Assembly: GCA_002440665.1 (NCBI GenBank)
Contig: DJUX01000059.1
Location: 1 to 64,000 of the forward strand
DNA: 64,000 nt
Direction: 5' to 3'
Source of the DNA: Dechloromonas sp. UBA6271
GTDB taxonomy: Bacteria; Pseudomonadota; Gammaproteobacteria; Burkholderiales; Rhodocyclaceae
Position 1 is the first letter of the stretch, and every line of letters starts with the position of its first letter. Under the pieces are notes generated by a model that ran no database searches, was not told the DNA's origin, and saw only the letters and a list, made by a program, of their open reading frames with translations. The translations under genes and the position numbers were made by a program. Shown piece after piece: positions 23,024 to 31,038 of the stretch.

Positions 23024-23412
23024 GCGCCGGAAACCGGATGGAGGTGGCCGCGCGCCACCTCTTTTTTTTCCAGCCGGGCTGGTGCGAAGTTAGCGATCAC
23101 TTCGGCGAACAGTGCCTGAGCCCGGGCGCTATTGTCGCCGCTGAAATTGCAGACGTAGACATCGAGCGTGACACCGGCGACTTCCGGCCAGGTATGGACG
23201 GCCAGATGCGATTCGGCGAGGACGACGGTGCCGGTGACGCCGGCCGGATCGCCCGCCGCGTCGCGGAAGGGGTGGAACAGGCGGCCGACGACGGTCAGAC
23301 CGTGGCGCGTGCAGGCGTCGACGCAGAATACCTCGAGCCCCGGTGCGTCGAGCAGGAAGCCCGGTGCGCAGCGGCAGTCGTGGAGGTCGGCGATCAGGTG
23401 CAGGCCATTCAT
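23020..23412 (-). CDS. speD: S-adenosylmethionine decarboxylase proenzyme
   Basis: Decarboxylates SAM to supply aminopropyl groups for spermidine. The 130-residue proenzyme is of the short (Bacillus/Thermotoga) class and self-cleaves between Glu67 and Ser68 in [13 protein letters not shown] to form the pyruvoyl cofactor. The product starts [13 protein letters not shown]. No speE is adjacent. It is 9 bp downstream of the S1/P1 nuclease gene on the same strand, with a parS site straddling the junction. Confidence 0.93.
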   Translation of the reverse strand: MNGLHLIADLHDCRCAPGFLLDAPGLEVFCVDACTRHGLTVVGRLFHPFRDAAGDPAGVTGTVVLAESHLAVHTWPEVAGVTLDVYVCNFSGDNSARAQALFAEVIANFAPARLEKKEVARGHLHPVSGA

Positions 23413-23421
23413 GCCGATATT

Positions 23422-24309
23422 CTATGGGGTTTCACGTGAAACGCGGGCGCCGATATTGGCTTCCAGCAACCAGCCGAGTCGGTAGCCGGCGTCGACGATG
23501 CGCCGGTTGGCGATGGCGTGCGCCTGGCGATTGAAGTCCTCGGTGATGACCGGCAACAGGCTGCCGGCGGCCGTCGGATAGGCGCTGGCGAGCAGGGCGT
23601 GGCTTTCGGCCCGCCACTGCGCGACCGTGCCCGGCGTCGGTGGCGGGTGGTCGTCGAGCAGTCGCTGCGCGTTCTTTTCCAGCCGTGTGCCGCGCAGCCA
23701 CGGCGGGCCGGGCAGGTCGTCCCAGTAAAGATGGAGGCTGGAGAAGGGCAGGCGCTTGTTGAACGGATTTTCGATCTCGATGGCATTGCCGCCCTCGTCG
23801 TCATGGTGGCCGACGTGCAGCGGCTGGTGGATGTCGGCCACCAGGTGCAGCAGCCAGGGCAGGGCATACGAAATTTGCTCTTTTTTACGGGTCGACCGCA
23901 ACAGGCCGCTCAGACGCTCGATCTGCCGGTCCGCCTCGCCATCCACGACCCGCCCGTGGCTGTCGACGTCGACGTAATGCCAGCGCTTGTGTCGCGCCAT
24001 GTCGGGAAAGCCGGGCAGCAGGTCGGTGGGTGTGTCGCGCGGGTCGTCGAAGAAGCGCGGGTCGTTGCGAATGTCATCCGGCCAGGTTGCGGCTTCGGCG
24101 AAAATGGCGCCAGCTTCCTCCGAGCGTGCCCTTGCTACCCAGCGCTCGTGCTCCGGGTGGCGGGCCAGCACCGCGGCAATGAATTTCCGGCTCGCCGGCG
24201 ACAGTTGTTGCCAGGCGATGGTCGCCGTCAGACGATGGCCGGCCGCGTTCCACGCCGCGGCGAGTGGTGGAAAGAGCAGGAGTGACAGGGCAATGAGCAA
24301 GGAACGCAT
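23422..24309 (-). CDS. S1/P1-type zinc nuclease, secreted
   Basis: S1/P1 nucleases cleave single-stranded DNA or RNA and 3'-nucleotides with a three-zinc centre. The 295-residue precursor has a signal peptide (MRSLLIALSLLLFPPLAAA) whose cleavage would leave Trp as residue 1 of WNAAGH, and this free N-terminal Trp is a zinc ligand in the family. Other ligands are visible in HYVDV and in HLVADIHQPLHVGHHDDEGGN. The enzyme would act in the periplasm or outside the cell, perhaps for phosphate or nucleotide salvage. It contains a repeat core at 23891-23905 and ends in a parS site. Confidence 0.9.
   Translation of the reverse strand: MRSLLIALSLLLFPPLAAAWNAAGHRLTATIAWQQLSPASRKFIAAVLARHPEHERWVARARSEEAGAIFAEAATWPDDIRNDPRFFDDPRDTPTDLLPGFPDMARHKRWHYVDVDSHGRVVDGEADRQIERLSGLLRSTRKKEQISYALPWLLHLVADIHQPLHVGHHDDEGGNAIEIENPFNKRLPFSSLHLYWDDLPGPPWLRGTRLEKNAQRLLDDHPPPTPGTVAQWRAESHALLASAYPTAAGSLLPVITEDFNRQAHAIANRRIVDAGYRLGWLLEANIGARVSRETP
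23429..23442. other. parS centromere site 3
   Basis: Perfect GTTTCACGTGAAAC palindrome inside the last codons of the S1/P1 nuclease gene, where it encodes the tail VSRETP. Confidence 0.9.
23882..23905 (+). repeat. Dispersed repeat copy inside the S1/P1 nuclease gene
   Basis: A T-run, ACGG, then exact GTCGACCGCAACAGG at 23891-23905, oriented opposite to the gene. It encodes part of LLRSTRKKEQ, a poorly conserved stretch before the zinc-binding helix. Confidence 0.65.
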
Positions 24310-24343
24310 GGCGCCATTATGCCGCGTGCGATAATCACGGCCT

Positions 24344-25603
24344 ATGTCCGCCCTGCCCACCGATTCCCTGGCTTTCGCCCTGCTCGCCGCTGCCCGCATC
24401 GACGCCGCCGTCCTTGCCGGGCAGAGTCTGGCCGATGGCCTGCTCGGCCGCGTCGATGCGCTGGCGCGCCCGGCGGTGCAGGATCTCGTCTACGGCAGTT
24501 TGCGCCAATACGGGCGCGGCGATTTCCTGCTTGCCCGGCTGCTGGCGAAGCCGCTCGATGTGCCCGAGGTGCGCACGTTGCTGCTGGTGGCGCTCTACCG
24601 CCTGGAAACCCGGCCGGATGCTGCGCATACAGTGGTCGATCAGGCCGTGGTGGCGGCCGGGGAACTGGCAAGCGGGCGCTTCCGCGGGCTGGTCAATGGC
24701 GTGTTGCGCAACTTCCTGCGGCAACAGACCCAATTGCTGGCTGCGCTGGAAAAAGATGCGGTGGCCGCGGCACAGCATCCTGACTGGTGGCTGCGCCGTC
24801 TGCAGGCGGCCTACCCGGCAGAGTGGGTTGGCATCGTCGCCGCCGGCAACGGCCCGCCGCCGATGGCGCTGCGCGTCAATCGCCGGCGCTCCACGCGCGA
24901 CGATTACCAGGCCCGCCTGCAGGCGGAAGGCATCGCCGCGTTGCCGGTTGACGAAATGGGTCTGGCGCTCGCCAGGCCTTTGCCGGTCGAATGCCTGCCG
25001 GGCTTCGCCGACGGGCTGGTTTCGGTGCAGGATCCCGGTGCGCAGCGGGCAGCCGAGCTGCTTGATCCGGCGCCCGGCAGCCGTGTGCTCGATGCCTGCG
25101 CGGCGCCGGGCGGCAAGACCGCGCATCTGCTGGAGCGCGCCGACCTCGACCTGCTGGCACTCGATCTCAAGCCGGCGCGCTGCCGGCGTGTGGCCGAAAA
25201 TCTGGCGCGCCTCGGCTTGCAGGCGTCGATCGCCACCGCCGATTGCGCCCGCCTCGACACCTGGTGGGACGGCCGGCCGTTCGATGCGGTGCTGGCCGAC
25301 GTGCCATGCACTGCCAGCGGCGTCGTGCGTCGCAACCCGGATGCCAAGTGGCTGCGCCGCGAAACCGACGTCGCCAGCTTCGCGGCGACGCAGGCGCGGA
25401 TTCTCGATGCCTTGTGGCGGGTCGTGCGGCCGGGGGGTAAACTGCTGTACGCAACCTGCTCGATCTTTCCCGAGGAAAATGGCGGGCAGATCGGAAATTT
25501 TCTGGCAGCACGTCCGGATGCCCGTCGTGACCATGAGGAACAGATTTTGCCGAGTGCCGACCATGATGGTTTCTATTACTGCCGCCTTGAAAAGCGTGCT
25601 TGA
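24344..25603 (+). CDS. rsmB: 16S rRNA (cytosine-967-C5) methyltransferase
   Basis: RsmB methylates C967 of 16S rRNA. The 419-residue protein has an N-terminal NusB-like RNA-binding domain (about 1-140) and a SAM-dependent domain with motif I VLDACAAPGGKTAHLLE, the PC motif ADVPCTASGVVRRNPDAKW and the catalytic TCS in YATCSIFPEENG. It opens the rsmB-DUF4390-ntrY-ntrX block, an arrangement common in betaproteobacteria. Confidence 0.95.
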   Translation: MSALPTDSLAFALLAAARIDAAVLAGQSLADGLLGRVDALARPAVQDLVYGSLRQYGRGDFLLARLLAKPLDVPEVRTLLLVALYRLETRPDAAHTVVDQAVVAAGELASGRFRGLVNGVLRNFLRQQTQLLAALEKDAVAAAQHPDWWLRRLQAAYPAEWVGIVAAGNGPPPMALRVNRRRSTRDDYQARLQAEGIAALPVDEMGLALARPLPVECLPGFADGLVSVQDPGAQRAAELLDPAPGSRVLDACAAPGGKTAHLLERADLDLLALDLKPARCRRVAENLARLGLQASIATADCARLDTWWDGRPFDAVLADVPCTASGVVRRNPDAKWLRRETDVASFAATQARILDALWRVVRPGGKLLYATCSIFPEENGGQIGNFLAARPDARRDHEEQILPSADHDGFYYCRLEKRA

Positions 25604-26171
25604 GCGACTCCGGCTCTGGCTGCTGGCCCTGCTGGTCGCCATGCCCGGCCTGCTGCTGGCGGCCGAGATCGAAATCACCAATCCGCAGATCGTGGCCGGC
25701 GATGACGGCTATGTCCTGTCCGCCGATTTTGCTTTCGAGCTCAACCAGCGCCTCGAAGAGGCAGTGACCAAGGGCGTCGTGCTGTTCTTCGTCGCCGAAT
25801 TCGAACTGATGCGCCCGCGCTGGTACTGGCTGGACGAAAAAGTGGTCAGCCGCAGCCAGACCTATCGCCTTTCCTACCATGCGCTAACCCGCCAGTACCG
25901 CCTGTCCACCGGCGGGCTGCATCAGTCCTTCGATTCGTTGTCGGAAGCCTTGCGCGTGCTTTCCCGCCTGCGCAACTGGGTGGTGATCGAAAAGGCCGAG
26001 AGCGGCATCGTCCGCCCCGGCGAAACCTATACGGCGGCCCTGCGCCTGCGCCTCGACATCAACCAGTTGCCGCGCCCCTTCCAGATCACCGCGCTCGGCA
26101 ACAGGGACTGGAATCTGGCGTCCGACTGGAAAACCTGGCAGGCCACCCTGCCGCCGGCGGAGGCCAAGTGA
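25566..26171 (+). CDS. DUF4390 exported protein
   Basis: A protein of about 190-200 residues of the DUF4390 family, consistently found just upstream of ntrY in this group and without a known function. It has a hydrophobic signal segment (LWLLALLVAMPGLLLAAE) and then an all-beta-looking mature part with LSADFAFELNQRLEEAV and FFVAEFELMRPRWYWLDEKV. The start is uncertain: ATG 25566 overlaps rsmB by 38 bp, while GTG 25596 gives a shorter, more typical signal peptide. Its stop overlaps the ntrY start. The position suggests an extracytoplasmic accessory role to the sensor, which is inference. Confidence 0.82.
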   Translation: MVSITAALKSVLERLRLWLLALLVAMPGLLLAAEIEITNPQIVAGDDGYVLSADFAFELNQRLEEAVTKGVVLFFVAEFELMRPRWYWLDEKVVSRSQTYRLSYHALTRQYRLSTGGLHQSFDSLSEALRVLSRLRNWVVIEKAESGIVRPGETYTAALRLRLDINQLPRPFQITALGNRDWNLASDWKTWQATLPPAEAK

Positions 26172-28324
26172 AGCGTTTCGTCGCGATGGGCGGCGCGCTG
26201 GCAGCAACGCTGGGGGCCATCCTCTGGTTCCTGCTGCTGATGTCGACGGCGGCCGATACCGCCATCTTCACCCGCCACTATCCGTTGCTGATCGGTCTCA
26301 ACGCCGTCCTGGCGCTGGCCATGGTCGGCCTTGTCAGCTGGCAGTTGCGCTCGTTGTGGCGCGACTACCGGGCGCAGATTTTCGGCGCCCGTCTCAAGCT
26401 GCGCCTGATGCTGATGTTCGGCATCATCGCCGTTCTGCCCGGCGCGCTGGTCTATGGGGTATCGGTGCAGTTCGTCACGCGCTCGATCGAAAGCTGGTTC
26501 GACGTGCGCGTCGAAAAGGCCCTCGAATCGGGTTTGCAACTTGGCCGTTCCGCCCTCGATTCGCTGCTCGCCGATCTCACCGACAAGGGCCGCAGCATGG
26601 CCAACGAGCTCTCCGAGTTGCGCGATTCCGGCCGCCGCTCGGCCCTGCTGCGCCTGCGCGAGCAGCACGGCGTGCAGTCGGCGGCGCTGTTCTCGGTCGG
26701 TGGCCAGCTGCTGACCAGCGCCAGCAGCGAGATCGGCGATCCCTTGCCCGACCTGCCGTCGCAGGCGCAGCTCAAGCAGGCACGCAGCGCGCGTGCGGTG
26801 ACGGCGGTCGATGGGGAGGGCGGCAAGCTCTATCTGCGCGTTCTGGTGTCCGTGCCGGCGCGCACCGTGTTCGAGGAACCGCGCATCCTGCAGCTGATCC
26901 AGCCAGTGCCGCCGTCGTTGGCGCATGATGCCGATGCGGTGCAGGTGGTCTACCGCGACTACCAGGAGCTGCAGTTGGCGCGCCAGGGACTGACCCGCAT
27001 TTATGCCCTGACCCTGACGTTGACCGTACTCGTCGCGCTGTTCGGCGCCTTCGCCCTGGCCTTCGTCATGACCCGACGCCTGTCGGCGCCGCTGTCGATG
27101 CTGGCCGAGGGCACGCAGGCGGTGGCCCAGGGCGACTTTTCGCCGCGCCAGGCGGTGTATAGCCGCGATGAACTGGGGGTGCTGACCCAGTCGTTCAGCC
27201 GCATGACGCGCCAGCTCGACGACGCTCGCCGCGAAACCGAACGCAACCGGGCCGAACTGGAGTCGGCGCGCGGCTATCTCGAATCGATCCTCGCCAACCT
27301 CTCGGCCGGCGTGCTGGTGTTCGACCGGCATTTCGTCCTGCGCACCGTCAACGAGGGGGCGCTGACCATCCTCAACGACGATTTCACCGGCCTGATCGGC
27401 GAAGAGGTCGGCCAGTGGCCGCGCCAGGGCATTCTCGGCCAGTTCATTCGCGACAATTTCGCCAGCCTCAAGGACGACGAATGGCAGGGGCAGGTCGAGC
27501 TCGAACGTAGCAACGGCATGCCGCAGGTGCTGTTGCTGCGCGGCTCGCGCCTGCCGGAAGCCAGTGGCGGCGGCGACGTCGTGATCTTTGACGACGTCAC
27601 GCGCATGATCGCCGCCCAGCGCAGCGCCGCCTGGGGCGAAGTCGCCCGGCGCCTGGCGCACGAGATCAAGAATCCGCTGACGCCGATCCAGCTTTCCGCC
27701 GAGCGCCTGCAGTTCAAGCTCGCCGGCAAGCTGGGCAACGGCGACGCCGACATGCTGGCGCGCGGCACGCAGATGATCATCAACCAGGTGCAGGCGATGA
27801 AGCGCATGGTCGACGATTTCCGCGACTACGCCCGGCTGCCCCTGCCCGAAGTCGCGCCGCTCGATCTCAACGAACTGGTCGGCGAGGTGCTCGGGCTTTA
27901 CGAGAGTTCGTCGGCGGTCATCGACACCCATCTCGCCGACGATTTGCCGCCGGTGCTGGGTGACGCCACTCAATTGCGTCAGGTCATCCACAATCTGCTG
28001 CGCAACTCGGAAGATGCGCTGGAGGGGCGCGCAGCCGCGCACATCCGCATCGTCACCGAACTGACCGGTACGCGGGCGCGCCTGCTGATCGCCGACAACG
28101 GACCGGGGTTCCCGGTCGAGCTGCTGCCGCGCATCTTCGAACCCTATGTCACCACCAAGGCCCGCGGCACGGGTCTCGGCCTGCCCATCGTCAAGAAGAT
28201 TGTCGAAGAACACCAGGGCAGCATCGAAATCAGTAATGCACCGGAGGGCGGCGCGCGGATCGACATCCATCTGCCCCTGGTGAAGGAGGAGGAAGCGAAG
28301 CATGGCAATCATTCTGGTCGTTGA
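26168..28324 (+). CDS. ntrY: Sensor histidine kinase, NtrY type
   Basis: Membrane histidine kinase related to the nitrogen/redox sensor NtrY. The 718-residue protein has two N-terminal membrane segments (about 8-30, 40-60), a third at about 83-102, a periplasmic or extracytoplasmic region, a further segment at about 278-300, a HAMP domain, a PAS domain, the phospho-acceptor His498 in RRLAHEIKNPLTPIQLSAER, and HATPase motifs NLLRNSEDAL, DNGPGF and GTGLGLPIVKK. GTG start overlaps DUF4390 and the 3' end overlaps ntrX by 23 bp, so the pair is coupled. The signal sensed is unknown. Confidence 0.92.
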   Translation: MKRFVAMGGALAATLGAILWFLLLMSTAADTAIFTRHYPLLIGLNAVLALAMVGLVSWQLRSLWRDYRAQIFGARLKLRLMLMFGIIAVLPGALVYGVSVQFVTRSIESWFDVRVEKALESGLQLGRSALDSLLADLTDKGRSMANELSELRDSGRRSALLRLREQHGVQSAALFSVGGQLLTSASSEIGDPLPDLPSQAQLKQARSARAVTAVDGEGGKLYLRVLVSVPARTVFEEPRILQLIQPVPPSLAHDADAVQVVYRDYQELQLARQGLTRIYALTLTLTVLVALFGAFALAFVMTRRLSAPLSMLAEGTQAVAQGDFSPRQAVYSRDELGVLTQSFSRMTRQLDDARRETERNRAELESARGYLESILANLSAGVLVFDRHFVLRTVNEGALTILNDDFTGLIGEEVGQWPRQGILGQFIRDNFASLKDDEWQGQVELERSNGMPQVLLLRGSRLPEASGGGDVVIFDDVTRMIAAQRSAAWGEVARRLAHEIKNPLTPIQLSAERLQFKLAGKLGNGDADMLARGTQMIINQVQAMKRMVDDFRDYARLPLPEVAPLDLNELVGEVLGLYESSSAVIDTHLADDLPPVLGDATQLRQVIHNLLRNSEDALEGRAAAHIRIVTELTGTRARLLIADNGPGFPVELLPRIFEPYVTTKARGTGLGLPIVKKIVEEHQGSIEISNAPEGGARIDIHLPLVKEEEAKHGNHSGR

Positions 28325-29567
28325 CGACGAAGTCGGTATCCGCGAACTGCTGTCGGAAATTCTGATCGACGAGGGCTACGACGTAAGGTTGGCCGAAAAT
28401 GCCACGGTGGCGCGCCGGATACGCGGCGAACTGCGTCCCGATCTGGTGCTGCTCGACATCTGGATGCCCGATACCGACGGTATTTCGCTGCTCAAGGAAT
28501 GGCACGCTGCCGGCCACCTCAACATGCCGGTGGTCATGATGTCGGGTCACGGCACCATCGATACGGCGGTCGAGGCGACCCGTTTCGGTGCCTTCGATTT
28601 CCTCGAAAAACCGATCGCCCTGCAGAAGCTGTTGTCGACGGTACAGAAGGCGCTCAAGCACGACACGCCGCCGCAGCGCCCGCCGCTGACGCTGGAAGCC
28701 TTCGGCCGCTCGTCGATCGTCAAGGAATTCAAGCGCCGCCTTGAGCAGGCCTCGGCCAAGGCGCCGATCCTGCTGCTCAAGGGTGCCGTCGGCGGCATGG
28801 CCGAAATCTGCGCGCGCACCCTTAAGGCGCCGCGGGCGCCGTGGCTCGACCTTTCCGGCGTGAGCAGCGCCCTGACCCAGGAAATGCTGGAAAAACTCGG
28901 CGGCGGCGTGCTCTTCGTCCCCGATCTGATGGTTCTCGGCAAAATGCAGCAGATGAATCTGGCATTTGCGGTCGACCGCCTGGAAAAGCTCAATATGCAA
29001 CTGGTCGCCGCCACCGTCACGCCGCTCGCCACGCTCGGCGAAGCGGGCTGGGACAGCAAGCTGCTGGCACGGCTCGGCGAGGTCTGGGTGGCGCTGCCGT
29101 CACTGGCCGGCCATGCCGACGAATTGCCGGAAATCGCCGGCCTGCTGCTGACCAATTTCGTCGAGCGCGGCGAAGTCCAGCCGCGCCGTTTTTCGACCGG
29201 CGCCCTCAACGCGCTGCGCACCCAGCCCTGGCACAGCCGCCCGGAGGCGAGCTGGGGTGATCTCTACGCGCTGGTCCGCAACTTGGCGCTGACCGCGCTG
29301 GAAGAGGAAATCTCGGCCGACGACGTGCAGCGCGTGATGCCGCAGGATCAAGGAGCGGGGCATGAACTCGCCTCGTTGCTGCCCTTGCTCGACCAGCCCT
29401 TGCGCGAAGCGCGCGACGCTTTCGAGAAGCTCTATTTCGAGCACCATTTGCGCCTCGAAGGTGGCAATATGACGAGATTGGCGGAGCGTTCCGGCCTGGA
29501 GCGCACGCACTTGTACCGCAAGCTGAAGCAACTTGACGTAAAGCTCGGCAAGCGCGGCGAAGAATAA
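28302..29567 (+). CDS. ntrX: NtrX-like response regulator with degenerate AAA+ domain
   Basis: Partner of NtrY. The 421-residue protein has a normal receiver (VDDE acidic pocket at 7-10, phospho-acceptor Asp52 in LLDIWMPDTDG, Lys in LEKPIAL near 103) and a Fis-type helix-turn-helix at the end (MTRLAERSGLERTHLYRKLKQ). The middle region sits where a sigma-54 AAA+ domain should be, but the Walker A loop reads LLLKGAVGGMAE instead of GxxGxGKE, and the GAFTGA loop and Walker B are missing. It therefore should not act as a sigma-54 ATPase and probably binds DNA as a conventional regulator. Likely affects the adjacent trkAH or nitrogen genes; this is inference. Confidence 0.88.
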   Translation: MAIILVVDDEVGIRELLSEILIDEGYDVRLAENATVARRIRGELRPDLVLLDIWMPDTDGISLLKEWHAAGHLNMPVVMMSGHGTIDTAVEATRFGAFDFLEKPIALQKLLSTVQKALKHDTPPQRPPLTLEAFGRSSIVKEFKRRLEQASAKAPILLLKGAVGGMAEICARTLKAPRAPWLDLSGVSSALTQEMLEKLGGGVLFVPDLMVLGKMQQMNLAFAVDRLEKLNMQLVAATVTPLATLGEAGWDSKLLARLGEVWVALPSLAGHADELPEIAGLLLTNFVERGEVQPRRFSTGALNALRTQPWHSRPEASWGDLYALVRNLALTALEEEISADDVQRVMPQDQGAGHELASLLPLLDQPLREARDAFEKLYFEHHLRLEGGNMTRLAERSGLERTHLYRKLKQLDVKLGKRGEE

Positions 29568-29594
29568 TCCGGACCAATCCGGGGTGGGGGCAAC

Positions 29595-31028
29595 ATGAAA
29601 GTCATCATTCTGGGGGCTGGCCAGGTGGGGGCCAGCGTCGCCGAAGGTCTGGTGTCGGAAGAGAACGACATCACCGTGGTCGATAGCGACCCGGCACGCC
29701 TCGCGCTGCTGCAGGATCGCCTCGACTTGCGCACGGTGGTCGGCAATGGGGCCGTCCCCTCGGTGATGCGCAATGCCGGCGCCGAAGATGCCGACATGAT
29801 CATCGCCGTGACCCAGAGCGACCAGACCAACCTGGTCGCCTGCAAGGTGGCGCACGGCGTTTTCAACGTGCCGACGCGGATTGCCCGGCTGCGCTCCCGC
29901 GATTTTCTCGAAGATGCGAGCCTGCTGAGTCCGGAAAATTTCGCGGTCGATTTCGCGCTCTGTCCGGAGCAGGTGATTACCGACTACATCCGCCGTCTGA
30001 TCGAGTTTCCGGAAGCCTTGCAGGTGCTCAACTTCGCCTGCGGGCGCGTCAGTCTCGTCGCGGTGCGTGCCTACGAAGGCGGACTGCTGGTCGGCAAGCC
30101 GATCAAGGACATGCGCGAACTGCTGCCGCCCGAAATGGGGGCGCGGATTGCCGCAATCTTCCGCCGCGACCAGCCGGTCTTTCCCGAGGGCGATACGGTG
30201 ATCGAAGCCGGCGACGAGGTCTTCCTGCTCGCCGCCGCCGAACATATCCGGCCGGTGCTGCGGCAGTTGCGCCGGATGATGAACCCGGTCCAGCGCATCA
30301 TGATCGCCGGTGGCGGCAACATCGGCCTGCGGCTCGCCAAGTCGCTCGAAAAACGCTATGAAATCAAACTGATAGAAGGCCGCAAGGAACGCGCCGAAGT
30401 GCTGGCCGGGGAGCTGGACAGGACGCTGGTGCTGTTGGGCGACGCGACCGACGAGGAATTGCTCGAGCAGGAAAACATCTGTGAGATGGACCTCTTCCTC
30501 GCCGTGACCAACGACGACGAGGACAACATCATGTCCGGCAGCCTGGCCAAACGGCTCGGCTGCAAGCGCGTGGTGGCGCTGATCAACCGCCGTGCCTATG
30601 CCGAAATGATCGAGGGCGGGCCGATCGACATCGGCATTTCGCCGGCTCAGGTATCGATCGGCACCTTGCTCGCGCATGTCCGCCAGGGCGATGTTGCCGA
30701 GGTGCATTCGCTGCGCCGTGGTGCGGCCGAGGCGCTGGAACTGGTCGTGCATGGCGATGCCAAGACCTCGAAGGTCGTCGGCAAGCGCATCGACCAGATC
30801 GACTGGCCGCACGGCGTGACCGTCGCCGCCCTGGTGCGCAATTTCGACCAGGCAGTGATCGTCGGCCAGACCGACGACTGGACCGCCATCACCCGCCACG
30901 GCGAGGTGGTGATCGCGCATCACGACACGGTGATCGAGCCCGATGACCACGTGATTGTCTTCTGCACCCGGAAAAAGCTGGTGAAGAAGGTGGAGAAGCT
31001 GTTCCAGGTCGGTTTCCACTTCCTGTGA
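29595..31028 (+). CDS. trkA: Trk system potassium uptake protein TrkA
   Basis: Cytoplasmic NAD-binding regulator that gates the TrkH potassium channel. The 477-residue protein has two RCK modules: a Rossmann fold with MKVIILGAGQVGASVAEGL followed by a TrkA-C domain, then a second with MIAGGGNIGLRLAKSL and another TrkA-C domain. Slightly longer than E. coli TrkA (458). It starts 27 bp after ntrX, with ribosome-site-like GGGGTGGGGG, and 10 bp before trkH, so ntrYX and trkAH may be one transcript. Confidence 0.95.
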   Translation: MKVIILGAGQVGASVAEGLVSEENDITVVDSDPARLALLQDRLDLRTVVGNGAVPSVMRNAGAEDADMIIAVTQSDQTNLVACKVAHGVFNVPTRIARLRSRDFLEDASLLSPENFAVDFALCPEQVITDYIRRLIEFPEALQVLNFACGRVSLVAVRAYEGGLLVGKPIKDMRELLPPEMGARIAAIFRRDQPVFPEGDTVIEAGDEVFLLAAAEHIRPVLRQLRRMMNPVQRIMIAGGGNIGLRLAKSLEKRYEIKLIEGRKERAEVLAGELDRTLVLLGDATDEELLEQENICEMDLFLAVTNDDEDNIMSGSLAKRLGCKRVVALINRRAYAEMIEGGPIDIGISPAQVSIGTLLAHVRQGDVAEVHSLRRGAAEALELVVHGDAKTSKVVGKRIDQIDWPHGVTVAALVRNFDQAVIVGQTDDWTAITRHGEVVIAHHDTVIEPDDHVIVFCTRKKLVKKVEKLFQVGFHFL

Positions 31029-31038
31029 GGGGTCGACC

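Noticed and set aside
28967..28976. GTCGACCGC-like strings at 3423, 13662, 28967, 33967, 34849 and 47392
   Set aside because: They share only 8-10 bases with the repeat core and lack the CAACAGG half and T-run; ordinary Val-Asp codons explain them.
30948..30953. CACGTG hexamers at 5621, 13344 and 30948
   Set aside because: They lack the flanking GTTN/NAAC halves needed for parS and are in ordinary codons.
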